A DNA stretch of 64,000 nt from an uncultured Pelagibacteraceae bacterium (GTDB lineage Bacteria > Pseudomonadota > Alphaproteobacteria > Pelagibacterales > Pelagibacteraceae): positions 98,194-162,193 of the forward strand of contig CACMQA010000003.1 in the NCBI GenBank assembly GCA_902615715.1, read 5' to 3'. Positions 34,101 to 45,242 of this stretch are shown piece after piece. Below the pieces are notes generated by a model, which did not search any database, was not told where the DNA came from, and saw only the letters and a program-made list of their open reading frames with translations. The translations under genes and the position numbers were made by a program. How positions within the stretch are numbered: position 1 is the stretch's first letter; the number at the start of each line of letters is the position of its first letter.

Positions 34101-35233
34101 AAAAAATTTTAATTATATCAATATCAATTTTTTGCTTATTTAATTCAGCAAGTTTTGCAAAAAATGATCTTTACCAAAAAATTGACTTATTTGGAGAGGT
34201 GATTGATAAAATAAAAAAAGATTACGTAGATGATGTTGATCAAGTTGAAATGATAGATTCAGCTATTAATGGAGTTTTACAATCACTTGATCCTTATTCT
34301 GCTTACATGAGTCCTGAATTATTTAAAGAAATGCAAACAGATACTAAAGGAGAATTTGGAGGATTAGGAATAGAAATTGGTATGGAGTCTGGTGTGGTAA
34401 AAGTAATTTCACCTATTGATGATACTCCAGCATATAAAGCTGGTATTAGAGCAGGAGACTATATCGTTAAGATTGGTAAGGAACAAGTGCAAGGTAAAAC
34501 CTTAATGGAAGCAGTTAAATTAATGCGGGGACCTGTAGGGACATCCATTGATCTTACAATTAGAAGAAAAAACGTAAAAAAACCTTTAGAGTTTAAAATT
34601 ATAAGGAAAATAATTGAAGTGAGATCTGTGAGTTCAAGAATAATCAGTAAAGAAAAAAATATAGGTTACGTAAGACTAAAATCATTTAATGAAAATAGTG
34701 ATAGTCAATTTTTAAAATCAATAAAAAAGTTTAAAAAAAATTCAAAAATTAAAGGCTATGTAATTGACTTAAGAAACAATCCAGGAGGTTTGCTAACACA
34801 AGCAATAAATATTACCGATTTTTTTTTAGATGAAGGTGAAATTGTATCTACAAAGGGTCGTAAGATTTCAGAAACAAGGAAATTTTTTGCAAGAAAAGGA
34901 GATGAAATTGACGGTAAACCTATTGTAGTTTTGATTAATAATGGTTCTGCATCTGCTGCAGAAATTTTTGCTGGAGCTTTAAAAGACCATAAAAGAGCAA
35001 TCATTCTAGGTGAGAATTCTTATGGAAAAGGTTCAGTTCAATCTATAATTCCGTTAAGAAATGGCGGTGGTATGAGATTAACTATTTCTAAATATTATTT
35101 GCCATCTGGAAAATCTATTTCAGAGGTAGGAGTAACACCTGATATACTCGTTGAAGAAATTGGTAATGACTTTAAGATTAATACAGAAAAAGATAATCAA
35201 CTTAATTACGCAATAAAACTATTTAATTCTTAA
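34097..35233 (+). CDS. ctpA: Carboxyl-terminal processing protease (S41, CtpA-like)
   Basis: A 378-residue periplasmic protease. A signal peptide (residues 1-21, IISISIFCLFNSASFA) is followed by a PDZ domain (about 85-165, FGGLGIEI; AGIRAGDYIVKIG). The catalytic core has YVIDLRNNPGGLL, the serine region NNGSASAAE (S284/S286) and the general base K311 in YGKGSVQ. The family trims or degrades envelope proteins. A murein hydrolase gene that often accompanies it is not present. It is followed by rppH after three bases. Confidence 0.95.
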   Translation: MKKILIISISIFCLFNSASFAKNDLYQKIDLFGEVIDKIKKDYVDDVDQVEMIDSAINGVLQSLDPYSAYMSPELFKEMQTDTKGEFGGLGIEIGMESGVVKVISPIDDTPAYKAGIRAGDYIVKIGKEQVQGKTLMEAVKLMRGPVGTSIDLTIRRKNVKKPLEFKIIRKIIEVRSVSSRIISKEKNIGYVRLKSFNENSDSQFLKSIKKFKKNSKIKGYVIDLRNNPGGLLTQAINITDFFLDEGEIVSTKGRKISETRKFFARKGDEIDGKPIVVLINNGSASAAEIFAGALKDHKRAIILGENSYGKGSVQSIIPLRNGGGMRLTISKYYLPSGKSISEVGVTPDILVEEIGNDFKINTEKDNQLNYAIKLFNS

Positions 35234-35236
35234 TTT

Positions 35237-35707
35237 ATGAATAATCAAAAACTCCCCATGAGAATTGGAGTAGGGATAATTGTATTAAATGAAAAAAATC
35301 AAGTCTTTGTCGGTAAAAGAAAAGACAATCCAACTGATAACTGGCAGATGCCACAAGGTGGTGTTGATAAAGGTGAAAGTTATATCAATGCAATGAAAAG
35401 AGAACTGCTTGAAGAAACAAGCATTAAAAATATAAAGATTATTAAAGAAATAGATAGTATTTATGAATATGAACTTCCAGATAATTTAGTAGGAATTATA
35501 TGGAAGGGTAAATTTAGAGGCCAAAAACAAAAATGGTTTATAACAAAATTTTTAGGTAACGATAGCGAAATAAATTTAAATACAAAACATCCAGAGTTTA
35601 TTGATTGGAAATGGATTGAACCTAAATTGTTGCCTAAAGTAATAGTGAATTTTAAAAAAGATTTATATCTTAATCTTCTAACGGAAATAAATCTCGTTAT
35701 TGACTAA
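35237..35707 (+). CDS. rppH: RNA pyrophosphohydrolase (Nudix)
   Basis: A 156-residue Nudix hydrolase removing pyrophosphate from mRNA 5' ends, which starts RNase E-dependent decay. The Nudix box spans 41-63 (G41, E47, R55-E56, E59-E60). WQMPQGG before it and QKQKWFITKFLG after it are typical of RppH/IalA. The gene ends inside the last codons of the convergent atpC (11-base overlap), with no terminator in between. Confidence 0.94.
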   Translation: MNNQKLPMRIGVGIIVLNEKNQVFVGKRKDNPTDNWQMPQGGVDKGESYINAMKRELLEETSIKNIKIIKEIDSIYEYELPDNLVGIIWKGKFRGQKQKWFITKFLGNDSEINLNTKHPEFIDWKWIEPKLLPKVIVNFKKDLYLNLLTEINLVID

Positions 35708-36085
35708 TTTCTCTTAAAGTTTCTATTTTGTAAGATATCTTATACCTGTCTTTATCTGTAAAATTTGTATTATTTAATTGTGACTCTGTTTTTTTAAGCA
35801 AATCATTCACTAAAGCTTTATCAAAATTAGCTAAATCTCTTGCCGTAGAGGTTAAAATCAAAAGATTGTTATTAGAAAACTCAACAGTTCCATCTTCAAC
35901 ATAAAATTTTTTTTCAGCTTTAGCTTTAATTGTAATAATTCCAGGTCTTAAAAATGTTATTAAAGGAATATGATTATTTAAAATTCCCATTTGCCCCTCG
36001 TAAGAAGGAATTGTTACTTCGTCTACCTCTTGTTTTAAAATTGATTGATCTGGACTAATTATTTCGATTGTAAACATATCTGTCA

Positions 36086-36086
<1 letters not shown>
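35697..36086 (-). CDS. atpC: ATP synthase F1 subunit epsilon
   Basis: A 129-residue epsilon subunit of the rotor stalk. The N-terminal beta-sandwich is recognisable from FTIEIISPDQSILKQEVDEVTIPSYEGQMGILNNHIPLITFLRPG and VEDGTVEFSNNNLLILT; a short helical C-terminus follows. Length is normal for alphaproteobacteria. It is last in the atp cluster, with its start overlapping the atpD stop by one base. Confidence 0.97.
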
Positions 36087-38377
<2,291 letters not shown>

Positions 38378-38385
<8 letters not shown>

Positions 38386-39907
38386 TATTTTTCTTATATT
38401 CCTCTATAACTTGTTTTAACTGATTTTCTGTATCCTCATCTAATTTTCCTGATGATTGAATAGCTTCAATAATTTCTGGTTTATCATTTTTAATTTTTTC
38501 GATCACATCTTTCTCAAATCCTTTAATTTTTCCTAAATCAACATCATCCAAGTATCCCTTTACTCCAGCAAATACTGAGATTACTTGTTCTGCAACAGTC
38601 ATTGGAGAATATTGGTCTTGTTTTAATAATTCTGTTAATTTAGCTCCTCGATTTAATAATTGTTGAGTAGAGGCATCTAAGTCTGATCCAAATTGAGCAA
38701 AAGCTGCCATCTCTCTATATTGAGCAAGTTCTAATTTAATCGAGCCAGCTACCTTTTTCATTGCTTTAGTTTGTGCTGCAGATCCTACTCGCGATACTGA
38801 TAAACCAACGTTGACAGCAGGTCTAATTCCTTGGTTAAATAATTCAGTTTCTAAAAATATTTGTCCATCAGTTATAGAAATTACATTTGTAGGAATATAA
38901 GCAGAAACGTCACCTGCTTGTGTTTCAATAATTGGCAATGCAGTTAGTGATCCACCTCCATTAGCGTCACTTAATTTTGCAGATCTTTCTAGGAGTCTAC
39001 TGTGAAGATAGAAAACATCACCTGGGTAAGCTTCTCTTCCTGGAGGTCGTCTAAGTAAAAGTGACATTTGTCTGTAAGCTACTGCTTGTTTTGACAAATC
39101 ATCGTAAACTATTAAAGCATGCATTCCATTGTCTCTAAAATATTCACCTATTGTGCAGCCAGTATAAGGAGCTAAAAACTGAAGTGGTGCAGAGTCTGAT
39201 GCTGTTGCAGCGACTATAGTTGTGTATTTAAGTGCACCTGCTTCCTCTAAAGTTTTCGTTATTTGAGCTACAGTTGAACGTTTTTGTCCAATTGCCACAT
39301 AAACACAATAAAGTTTTTTCTTCTCATCAGATGACTCGTTTATTTTTTTTTGGTTTATAATTGCATCAATTGCAACTGCGGTTTTACCTGTTTGCCTGTC
39401 ACCAATAATTAATTCCCTTTGTCCTCTGCCTACAGGTATAAGAGAGTCGATAGATTTTAAACCTGTCTGCATTGGTTCACTAACAGATTGCCTTGGAATT
39501 ATACCTGGGGCTTTTACTTCAACTCTTTTTCTTTCTTTAGAAGAGATAGCTCCTTTTCCATCTATTGGATTTCCTAAACCATCAACAACTCTTCCTAATA
39601 ATTCTTTTCCAACTGGAACATCAACAATTGCATTGGTTCTTTTAATTGTATCGCCCTCTTTAATTTTTCTATCATCTCCAAAAATTACAACTCCAACATT
39701 GTCATTTTCTAAGTTTAATGCCATGCCTTTTGAGCCATCTTCAAACTCAACCATCTCCCCAGCCTGAACATTATCCAAACCGTAAACTCGTGCAATTCCA
39801 TCACCAACTGATAAAACTTTTCCAATTTCTGAAACTTCAGCTTTTTCACCAAAATTTTTAATTTGATCCTTAAGTAATTTAGTAATTTCTGAAGGGTTTA
39901 TAGACAT
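38378..39907 (-). CDS. atpA: ATP synthase F1 subunit alpha
   Basis: A 509-residue non-catalytic nucleotide-binding subunit. It has [21 protein letters not shown], the P-loop [58 protein letters not shown] and [33 protein letters not shown], all diagnostic. It lies between atpH (1-base gap) and atpG. Confidence 0.99.
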
Positions 39908-39908
39908 A

Positions 39909-40466
39909 TTAACTTTCTAACATTGCTTGTTTGTATTTATTTAATTTATTTTTAATCGAGGTATCAATCATAAAACTTCCAAGTTGAAGTTTTAATCCTC
40001 CAATAAGTTCTTTATCAACCTTGTAGTTAAATTTTATTGTTGAGCTTGTGGAAGAAGATAATTCTTTACTTATATTCTCAAGTTCAGTTTCTGATAATTC
40101 TTTAGAAGATATTAAAGAGGCTTTAACTTCTCCTCTTTTTTGAGCACATAATTTTAAAAAACTATCAATAATTTTTTCCACAAAAAATATTCTTCTTTTT
40201 TCAATTAATAAAAACATAAAGTTTTTTAAATTTTTTGAAAAGTTTAACTTTTCAGCTAATAGGTTTAATACGTTGTTTTGATTATCTTTACTTTGAGTTG
40301 GATTGTGTATAAAATTTTTTATTTCTAGGCTTTTGATCAATAGAGAGGCAAAGTTCTTAATATCATTTTCTATTTTCTCTAGTTCATTGGCTTCTTGCGC
40401 TACTTCAAAAAGTGCGCGAGAGTATCTTTCTGAAGTTTCTGATGAGAAAGATTTATTTGAGCTCAT
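39909..40466 (-). CDS. atpH: ATP synthase F1 subunit delta
   Basis: A 185-residue peripheral-stalk subunit (OSCP family). [25 protein letters not shown] is the N-terminal helical domain, and the C-terminal [34 protein letters not shown] matches the conserved family end. It is the first gene of the F1 cluster atpHAGDC. The Fo genes (atpIBEF) are not in the window, as usual in alphaproteobacteria, where they lie elsewhere. Confidence 0.96.
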   Translation of the reverse strand: MSSNKSFSSETSERYSRALFEVAQEANELEKIENDIKNFASLLIKSLEIKNFIHNPTQSKDNQNNVLNLLAEKLNFSKNLKNFMFLLIEKRRIFFVEKIIDSFLKLCAQKRGEVKASLISSKELSETELENISKELSSSTSSTIKFNYKVDKELIGGLKLQLGSFMIDTSIKNKLNKYKQAMLES

Positions 40467-40499
40467 TTTTTATTGAAATTATTATGAAATAATGAGCGT

Positions 40500-40528
40500 G
40501 TCGTACCATAAGAGTTTACCTTGTTCAA
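40500..40528 (-). promoter_or_regulatory. Putative promoter of the atpHAGDC cluster
   Basis: In the 78-base gap between priA and atpH, minus-strand TTGAAC (40523-40528) is followed after 17 bases by TACGAC (40500-40505), preceded by TG (extended -10 form). This is the largest gap in the long minus-strand run and the likeliest internal promoter. Confidence 0.4.
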
Positions 40529-40544
40529 GTTTCCAAATAATCGA

Positions 40545-42494
40545 TTAACCAAAATTTACGGGATCGACATCAACCGTAAGTTTAATTTTGCTTGAGATTT
40601 TCAATGAATTTAGAAGTTTAGAAACCATTTTTTGCTTTAAGCTTTTCTCATTAAACCTAATTAATAATCTTGATCTAAATTTTTTTTTTATCTTAAGGAA
40701 AGGCGAGTCTACAGGGCCCATGATTTCTAAACCATTAATCTGACTAAGACGTGTTTTAATTTCTCTAGCTCCTTCAATACTTAAAGATTGATTATTAGCT
40801 GATATGATTATTGCGATAAGTCTACAAAAAGGAGGTAGGGAATTTTCTTTTCTCGAAATAAGCTCCTTTTTTAAAATTTCATCAGGATTATTTTTTATCA
40901 ACTCATTTAAAGTAATGTTCTCAGGAGATAATGTTTGGTAAACAATTAAAGACTCAGAACTAAATCTACCAGCTCTTCCGCTTAATTGATTATACAATTG
41001 AATATTTTTTTCAGTAGTTCTTAAGTCGTAACCTCTTCCCGAAAAATCTGCATCAATTACAACTATACAATTTAATTTAGGAAAGTTGAAACCTTTTGAA
41101 ATCATCTGAGTTCCAACTAAAATGTCTACCTGATTATTTCTGATTCTGTTAAATAAGGAATTTGTGTGATCCTTTTTTTTCATATAATCACTTGAAAAAA
41201 TTTCTATTTTGCAAGTTGGAAATAATTTACTTACTTCCTCATAAATTTTTTCAACACCTGGCCCATACATTATAAAATCACAATTTTTTTCATCTTTACA
41301 TTTATTAAATATTTTTTTTTCAGAAGAACAATGATGACAGACAGCTTTGTTTTTACTTTTGTGGAATGTTAAATACATCGAACAATTATTACAGATTTGT
41401 TTATAACCGCAATTTTTACAAATTAAATATGGAGCATAACCTCTTCTATTTAAAAAAAATAAAACTTGTTCCCCTTTCTCAAGAAATTTTTTAACAATTT
41501 CAATACTTTCATCAGAGACAAAGCTATGTTTTATTTTTTTTAGATTTAAATTGACAATTTTTGTTTTTGGTAAAGGATAATCGTCATATCTCTTCTTAAT
41601 TTTAAAATGTCTAAATTTTTTATTTTGAATATTATTAAAAGTTTCTAGAGATGGTATGGCGCTTACTAAATGGATTGGTATTTTTTCAAAAGAAGCTCTC
41701 GCTATTGCCATATCTCTTGCATGATATATTACACCTTCATCTTGCTTGTAGGAAGTGTCATGTTCTTCATCAACAATTATAATTCCAAGTTTTTTAAAGG
41801 GTAAAAGTAAAGAGGATCTCGCCCCAACGACTAATTTAATATTATTATTAATTATACCATTCCAAATAATTCTTTTATTTTTTGGCGTTATTTTCGAATG
41901 CCAAATTGCAGGTTCGAAACCAAAGAAATCATGGAACCTCGACTTAAATTCATTAGTTAAGAAAATTTCAGGAAGCAAAACTAAAGCTTGTTTATTTTCA
42001 GCAATAATTTTTTTTATTCTCTCAAAATATACAAGTGTTTTACCTGAACCGGTTGTTCCTTGAAGGACAGAAACATCAAATCTATTATTTTTTGAATTTA
42101 AAAATTTTAAAGCATCATTTTGCTCATGATTTAATTTGAATTTTTTTGCTTTAATTGCTCTTAGATCAAAATTTTTATCATTTTTAATAAATAAATTTTT
42201 ATTACCCCCAATAACCATTTTAAGAACAAGCCCTGCAGGTGTTACGTTGTACATCGCAAACCATTTAATAAAATTAATGAAATTTCTATTTAAAGAAATT
42301 TCCCCAATTTTTTTATGAATATTTTTAATTTTTATATCTTTTGGCACAAAACTTTCACTTGGCCACACAACACCAATAGCCTTTTCTTTCCCAAAAGGAA
42401 CTTCAACGATATCGCCTGGTGTTAATTTTTCTTTTTTTGTTTTGTATGTAAATGAAAAATTAAATATTTTAGGCAGCAATACTTGCGCTTTCAT
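40545..42494 (-). CDS. priA: Primosomal protein N' (replication restart helicase)
   Basis: A 649-residue superfamily 2 helicase, shorter than E. coli PriA (732). The N-terminal DNA-binding part starts KAQVLLPKIFNFSFTYKTKKEKLTPGDIVEVPFG. Walker A is GTTGSGKT (146-153), with the DEEHD box near 247. Zinc-binding Cys groups follow (CKNCGYKQICNNCSMYL, CHHCSSEKKIFNKC), then GTQMISKGFNFP and LSGRAGR. It reloads the replisome at stalled forks. The N-terminal part is reduced compared with other families, which fits genome streamlining. Confidence 0.95.
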   Translation of the reverse strand: MKAQVLLPKIFNFSFTYKTKKEKLTPGDIVEVPFGKEKAIGVVWPSESFVPKDIKIKNIHKKIGEISLNRNFINFIKWFAMYNVTPAGLVLKMVIGGNKNLFIKNDKNFDLRAIKAKKFKLNHEQNDALKFLNSKNNRFDVSVLQGTTGSGKTLVYFERIKKIIAENKQALVLLPEIFLTNEFKSRFHDFFGFEPAIWHSKITPKNKRIIWNGIINNNIKLVVGARSSLLLPFKKLGIIIVDEEHDTSYKQDEGVIYHARDMAIARASFEKIPIHLVSAIPSLETFNNIQNKKFRHFKIKKRYDDYPLPKTKIVNLNLKKIKHSFVSDESIEIVKKFLEKGEQVLFFLNRRGYAPYLICKNCGYKQICNNCSMYLTFHKSKNKAVCHHCSSEKKIFNKCKDEKNCDFIMYGPGVEKIYEEVSKLFPTCKIEIFSSDYMKKKDHTNSLFNRIRNNQVDILVGTQMISKGFNFPKLNCIVVIDADFSGRGYDLRTTEKNIQLYNQLSGRAGRFSSESLIVYQTLSPENITLNELIKNNPDEILKKELISRKENSLPPFCRLIAIIISANNQSLSIEGAREIKTRLSQINGLEIMGPVDSPFLKIKKKFRSRLLIRFNEKSLKQKMVSKLLNSLKISSKIKLTVDVDPVNFG

Positions 42495-42522
42495 ATTTTA
42501 ATAGTAGTTGAATTTTTTGTTT

Positions 42523-43932
42523 TTAAAAATGAATTGGTCTTTTATCAACAGCTAAAGCCGCTTCTTTAATGGCTTCCGTATGTGTTGGATGGGCATGGCA
42601 AGTTCTAGCAATGTCCTCTGCGCTAGCACCAAATTCCATTGCTAAAGCCATCTCTGCAATCATATCTCCACAATGTGGTCCAATTATATGTACACCCAAA
42701 ACTTTATCTGTTTTACTATCTGCCAGAATTTTAACAAATCCTTCAGTTTCATTGTTAACTTTTGCTCTTGAATTTGCAAGAAAAGGGAATTTTCCTGTTT
42801 TGTAAGATTTATTTTCCTCTTTTAATTGTTCTTCTGTTTTGCCAACAGTAGCAACTTCTGGTGATGTGTAGATAACACCTGGTATCACATCGTAATTCAC
42901 ATGCCCTGCTTGGCCTGCTAGTATCTCAGCAACTGCAATACCTTCTTCCTCAGCTTTATGAGCTAGCATAGGTCCTTTGATAACATCACCTATAGCATAA
43001 ATATTACTTAATGAAGTTTGTAATTTATTATTTACTTCTATTCTTCCTTTACTGTCTTTTTTAATTCCTACCTTAGAAAGGTTTAGTCCCTCTGTATAAG
43101 GTTTTCTTCCAACAGATACTAAAACTTTATCAACTTCTAATACCTCTTTTTTTGAATTCTTTACGTTAGTATAAGAAATGAAAACAGACTTACCTTTATC
43201 TTCAATGGACTCAACTTTTGACCCCATTTTGAATTTAATTCCTTGCTTAGATAATATTTTTTGAAATTCATTTGAAATTTCTCTATCCATACCAGGTGTT
43301 ATATAATCTAAAAACTCTATAACAGTAACATCAGAACCAAGTCTAGACCAAACAGATCCCATCTCTAAACCAATATAGCCCCCACCAATGACTGCTAACT
43401 TATTTGGCACTTTATCAAAAGATAGAGCACCAGTAGAAGAAACAATATTTTTTTCATTGATTTTAATACCAGGTAATGAAGTTACAGTTGAACCAGTGGC
43501 TATGACAATGTTTTTAGATTTTATATTACTTCTTTTGTTGTTATTTTCATAAACTACAATGTCATTTTTTGAAAAAAGAACTCCTTTGCCTTTAAAATAA
43601 GTAACTTTATTTTTTTTAAACAAAAATTCAACGCCCTTTGTTAAAACTTGTATAGACTTATTTTTATTAGACATCATTTTTTCGATATTCAGTTTGATGC
43701 CGTTAAATTCGATTCCTTGTTGGTTAAAATCTTTTTTGGCTTTGTGATAATTTTCAGATAAGTTTAGTAGACTTTTTGATGGTATACATCCTACATTAAG
43801 GCACGTTCCACCTAGTGCGCCCCTAGACTCAACGCATGCTGTTTTTAAACCTAACTGAGCTGCTCTTATAGCACAAACATACCCACCAGGGCCGCCACCT
43901 ATTACCACTAAATCAAAATTATTTTCCATCAT
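42523..43932 (-). CDS. lpd: Dihydrolipoyl dehydrogenase (E3 of 2-oxoglutarate dehydrogenase)
   Basis: A 469-residue FAD/NAD disulfide oxidoreductase. FAD motif VVIGGGPGGYVCAIRAAQLG (9-28), redox cysteines C44 and C49 in GGTCLNVGCIPSK, NAD motif AVIGGGYIGLEMGSVWSRLG, and the C-terminal HAHPTHTEAIKEA with the catalytic His. It reoxidises the lipoyl group of SucB; placement right after sucB makes it the E3 of that complex, though it may serve others. Two ATGs in tandem make the start uncertain by one codon; the first overlaps the sucB stop (TAATG). Confidence 0.97.
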   Translation of the reverse strand: MMENNFDLVVIGGGPGGYVCAIRAAQLGLKTACVESRGALGGTCLNVGCIPSKSLLNLSENYHKAKKDFNQQGIEFNGIKLNIEKMMSNKNKSIQVLTKGVEFLFKKNKVTYFKGKGVLFSKNDIVVYENNNKRSNIKSKNIVIATGSTVTSLPGIKINEKNIVSSTGALSFDKVPNKLAVIGGGYIGLEMGSVWSRLGSDVTVIEFLDYITPGMDREISNEFQKILSKQGIKFKMGSKVESIEDKGKSVFISYTNVKNSKKEVLEVDKVLVSVGRKPYTEGLNLSKVGIKKDSKGRIEVNNKLQTSLSNIYAIGDVIKGPMLAHKAEEEGIAVAEILAGQAGHVNYDVIPGVIYTSPEVATVGKTEEQLKEENKSYKTGKFPFLANSRAKVNNETEGFVKILADSKTDKVLGVHIIGPHCGDMIAEMALAMEFGASAEDIARTCHAHPTHTEAIKEAALAVDKRPIHF

Positions 43933-45242
43933 TAAATGTTTAAAAAAAGTCTTTTTGGCTGTTCTAACGAATCTTTTACTATTTTTAAAAAGGAAACTGC
44001 CTCTTTACCGTCAATTATCCTATGATCGTAAGACAAAGCTAAATACATTACTGGTCTTATTTCAACTTTACCATCAACTACAACAGGCCTCTGAATAATA
44101 TTATGCATGCCTAAAACTGCTGATTGAGGTGGATTCAATATTGGTGTGGATAGCATTGATCCATAAATTCCACCATTAGTAATGGTAAAAGTACCACCTT
44201 GAAGATCATTAATTGTAATTTTTCCATCTCTGGCTTTTTGACCAAGTTCAACTATATTTTTTTCTATATCAGCAAAAGACATCTCATCTGTCTCTCTTAA
44301 AACTGGAACAACTAATCCCCTATCCGTACCTACAGCTATGCTGATATTGTAATAATTTTTATAAACAATTTCCTCACCTTGAATTTCTGCATTGATGGAG
44401 GGATAATTTTTTAAACCTATGACACAAGCTTTTACAAAAAAAGACATGAAACCAAGCTTTACTCCATATTTATTTAAAAACTCTTCTTTGTATTCACTTT
44501 TCATCGACATTACCTCGCTCATATCAACTTCATTAAAAGTTGTTAGCATTGCAGCGTTCTCTTGAGCTTCTTTTAGTCTTTTTGCTATGGTCAATCTTAA
44601 CCTTGTCATTTTGACTCTTTCTTCTGGACCGTACTTAATTTTTCTTTCTGATGGAGATGGTTTTGAACCCATCATAGCCATTATATCTTCTTTTAAAACA
44701 ACTCCATTTTTTCCTGAACCCTCTATACGACTAATATCTATTCTAGCTTCGCTAGCCATTTTTCTGGCAGAAGGAGAAGCTTGTTTTTCAAATTTTTGAG
44801 ATATTTTTTCCTCATGGAAATTATCTAATATTAATGGTTCTTCTTCTAATTTTTCTTCTTCTAATTTAAGTGGTAGTTCCTCAATTTTTTTTGTTTTTAC
44901 TTTTTGTTCTTCAAAAATTTTCGGCTTATTTTCTTCTGGTATCTTTTTCTTTTTTGGAGGACTGTAATTATTTATCTCCTTAGCTTGAATCTCTTTACTT
45001 TTTTTTAAACCATCAATAGTTCCCAAAAGTGAACCTACGTTAACGGTTTCACCTTCTTTAACTATAATACTGCCAAGTATCCCATTAGTTGGAGATGGTA
45101 CTTCAACATTAACTTTATCAGTTTCTAGTTCAACAATTGGTTCATCTGCTGAAACTTGTTCCCCTTGGGATTTAAGCCATTTCGATACTGTCGCTTCAGT
45201 AACGGACTCACCTAAAGTTGGAACTGTGATTTTTTCTGCCAT
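43932..45242 (-). CDS. sucB: Dihydrolipoyllysine succinyltransferase (E2)
   Basis: A 436-residue E2. The lipoyl domain (1-77) carries lysine K43 in [10 protein letters not shown] long Lys/Glu-rich linker (about 88-150) comes next, then the E3-binding domain ([22 protein letters not shown]). The catalytic domain contains [51 protein letters not shown] and the active-site [14 protein letters not shown]. It transfers succinyl from SucA to CoA. It lies between sucA (no gap) and lpd. Confidence 0.97.
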   Translation of the reverse strand: MAEKITVPTLGESVTEATVSKWLKSQGEQVSADEPIVELETDKVNVEVPSPTNGILGSIIVKEGETVNVGSLLGTIDGLKKSKEIQAKEINNYSPPKKKKIPEENKPKIFEEQKVKTKKIEELPLKLEEEKLEEEPLILDNFHEEKISQKFEKQASPSARKMASEARIDISRIEGSGKNGVVLKEDIMAMMGSKPSPSERKIKYGPEERVKMTRLRLTIAKRLKEAQENAAMLTTFNEVDMSEVMSMKSEYKEEFLNKYGVKLGFMSFFVKACVIGLKNYPSINAEIQGEEIVYKNYYNISIAVGTDRGLVVPVLRETDEMSFADIEKNIVELGQKARDGKITINDLQGGTFTITNGGIYGSMLSTPILNPPQSAVLGMHNIIQRPVVVDGKVEIRPVMYLALSYDHRIIDGKEAVSFLKIVKDSLEQPKRLFLNI

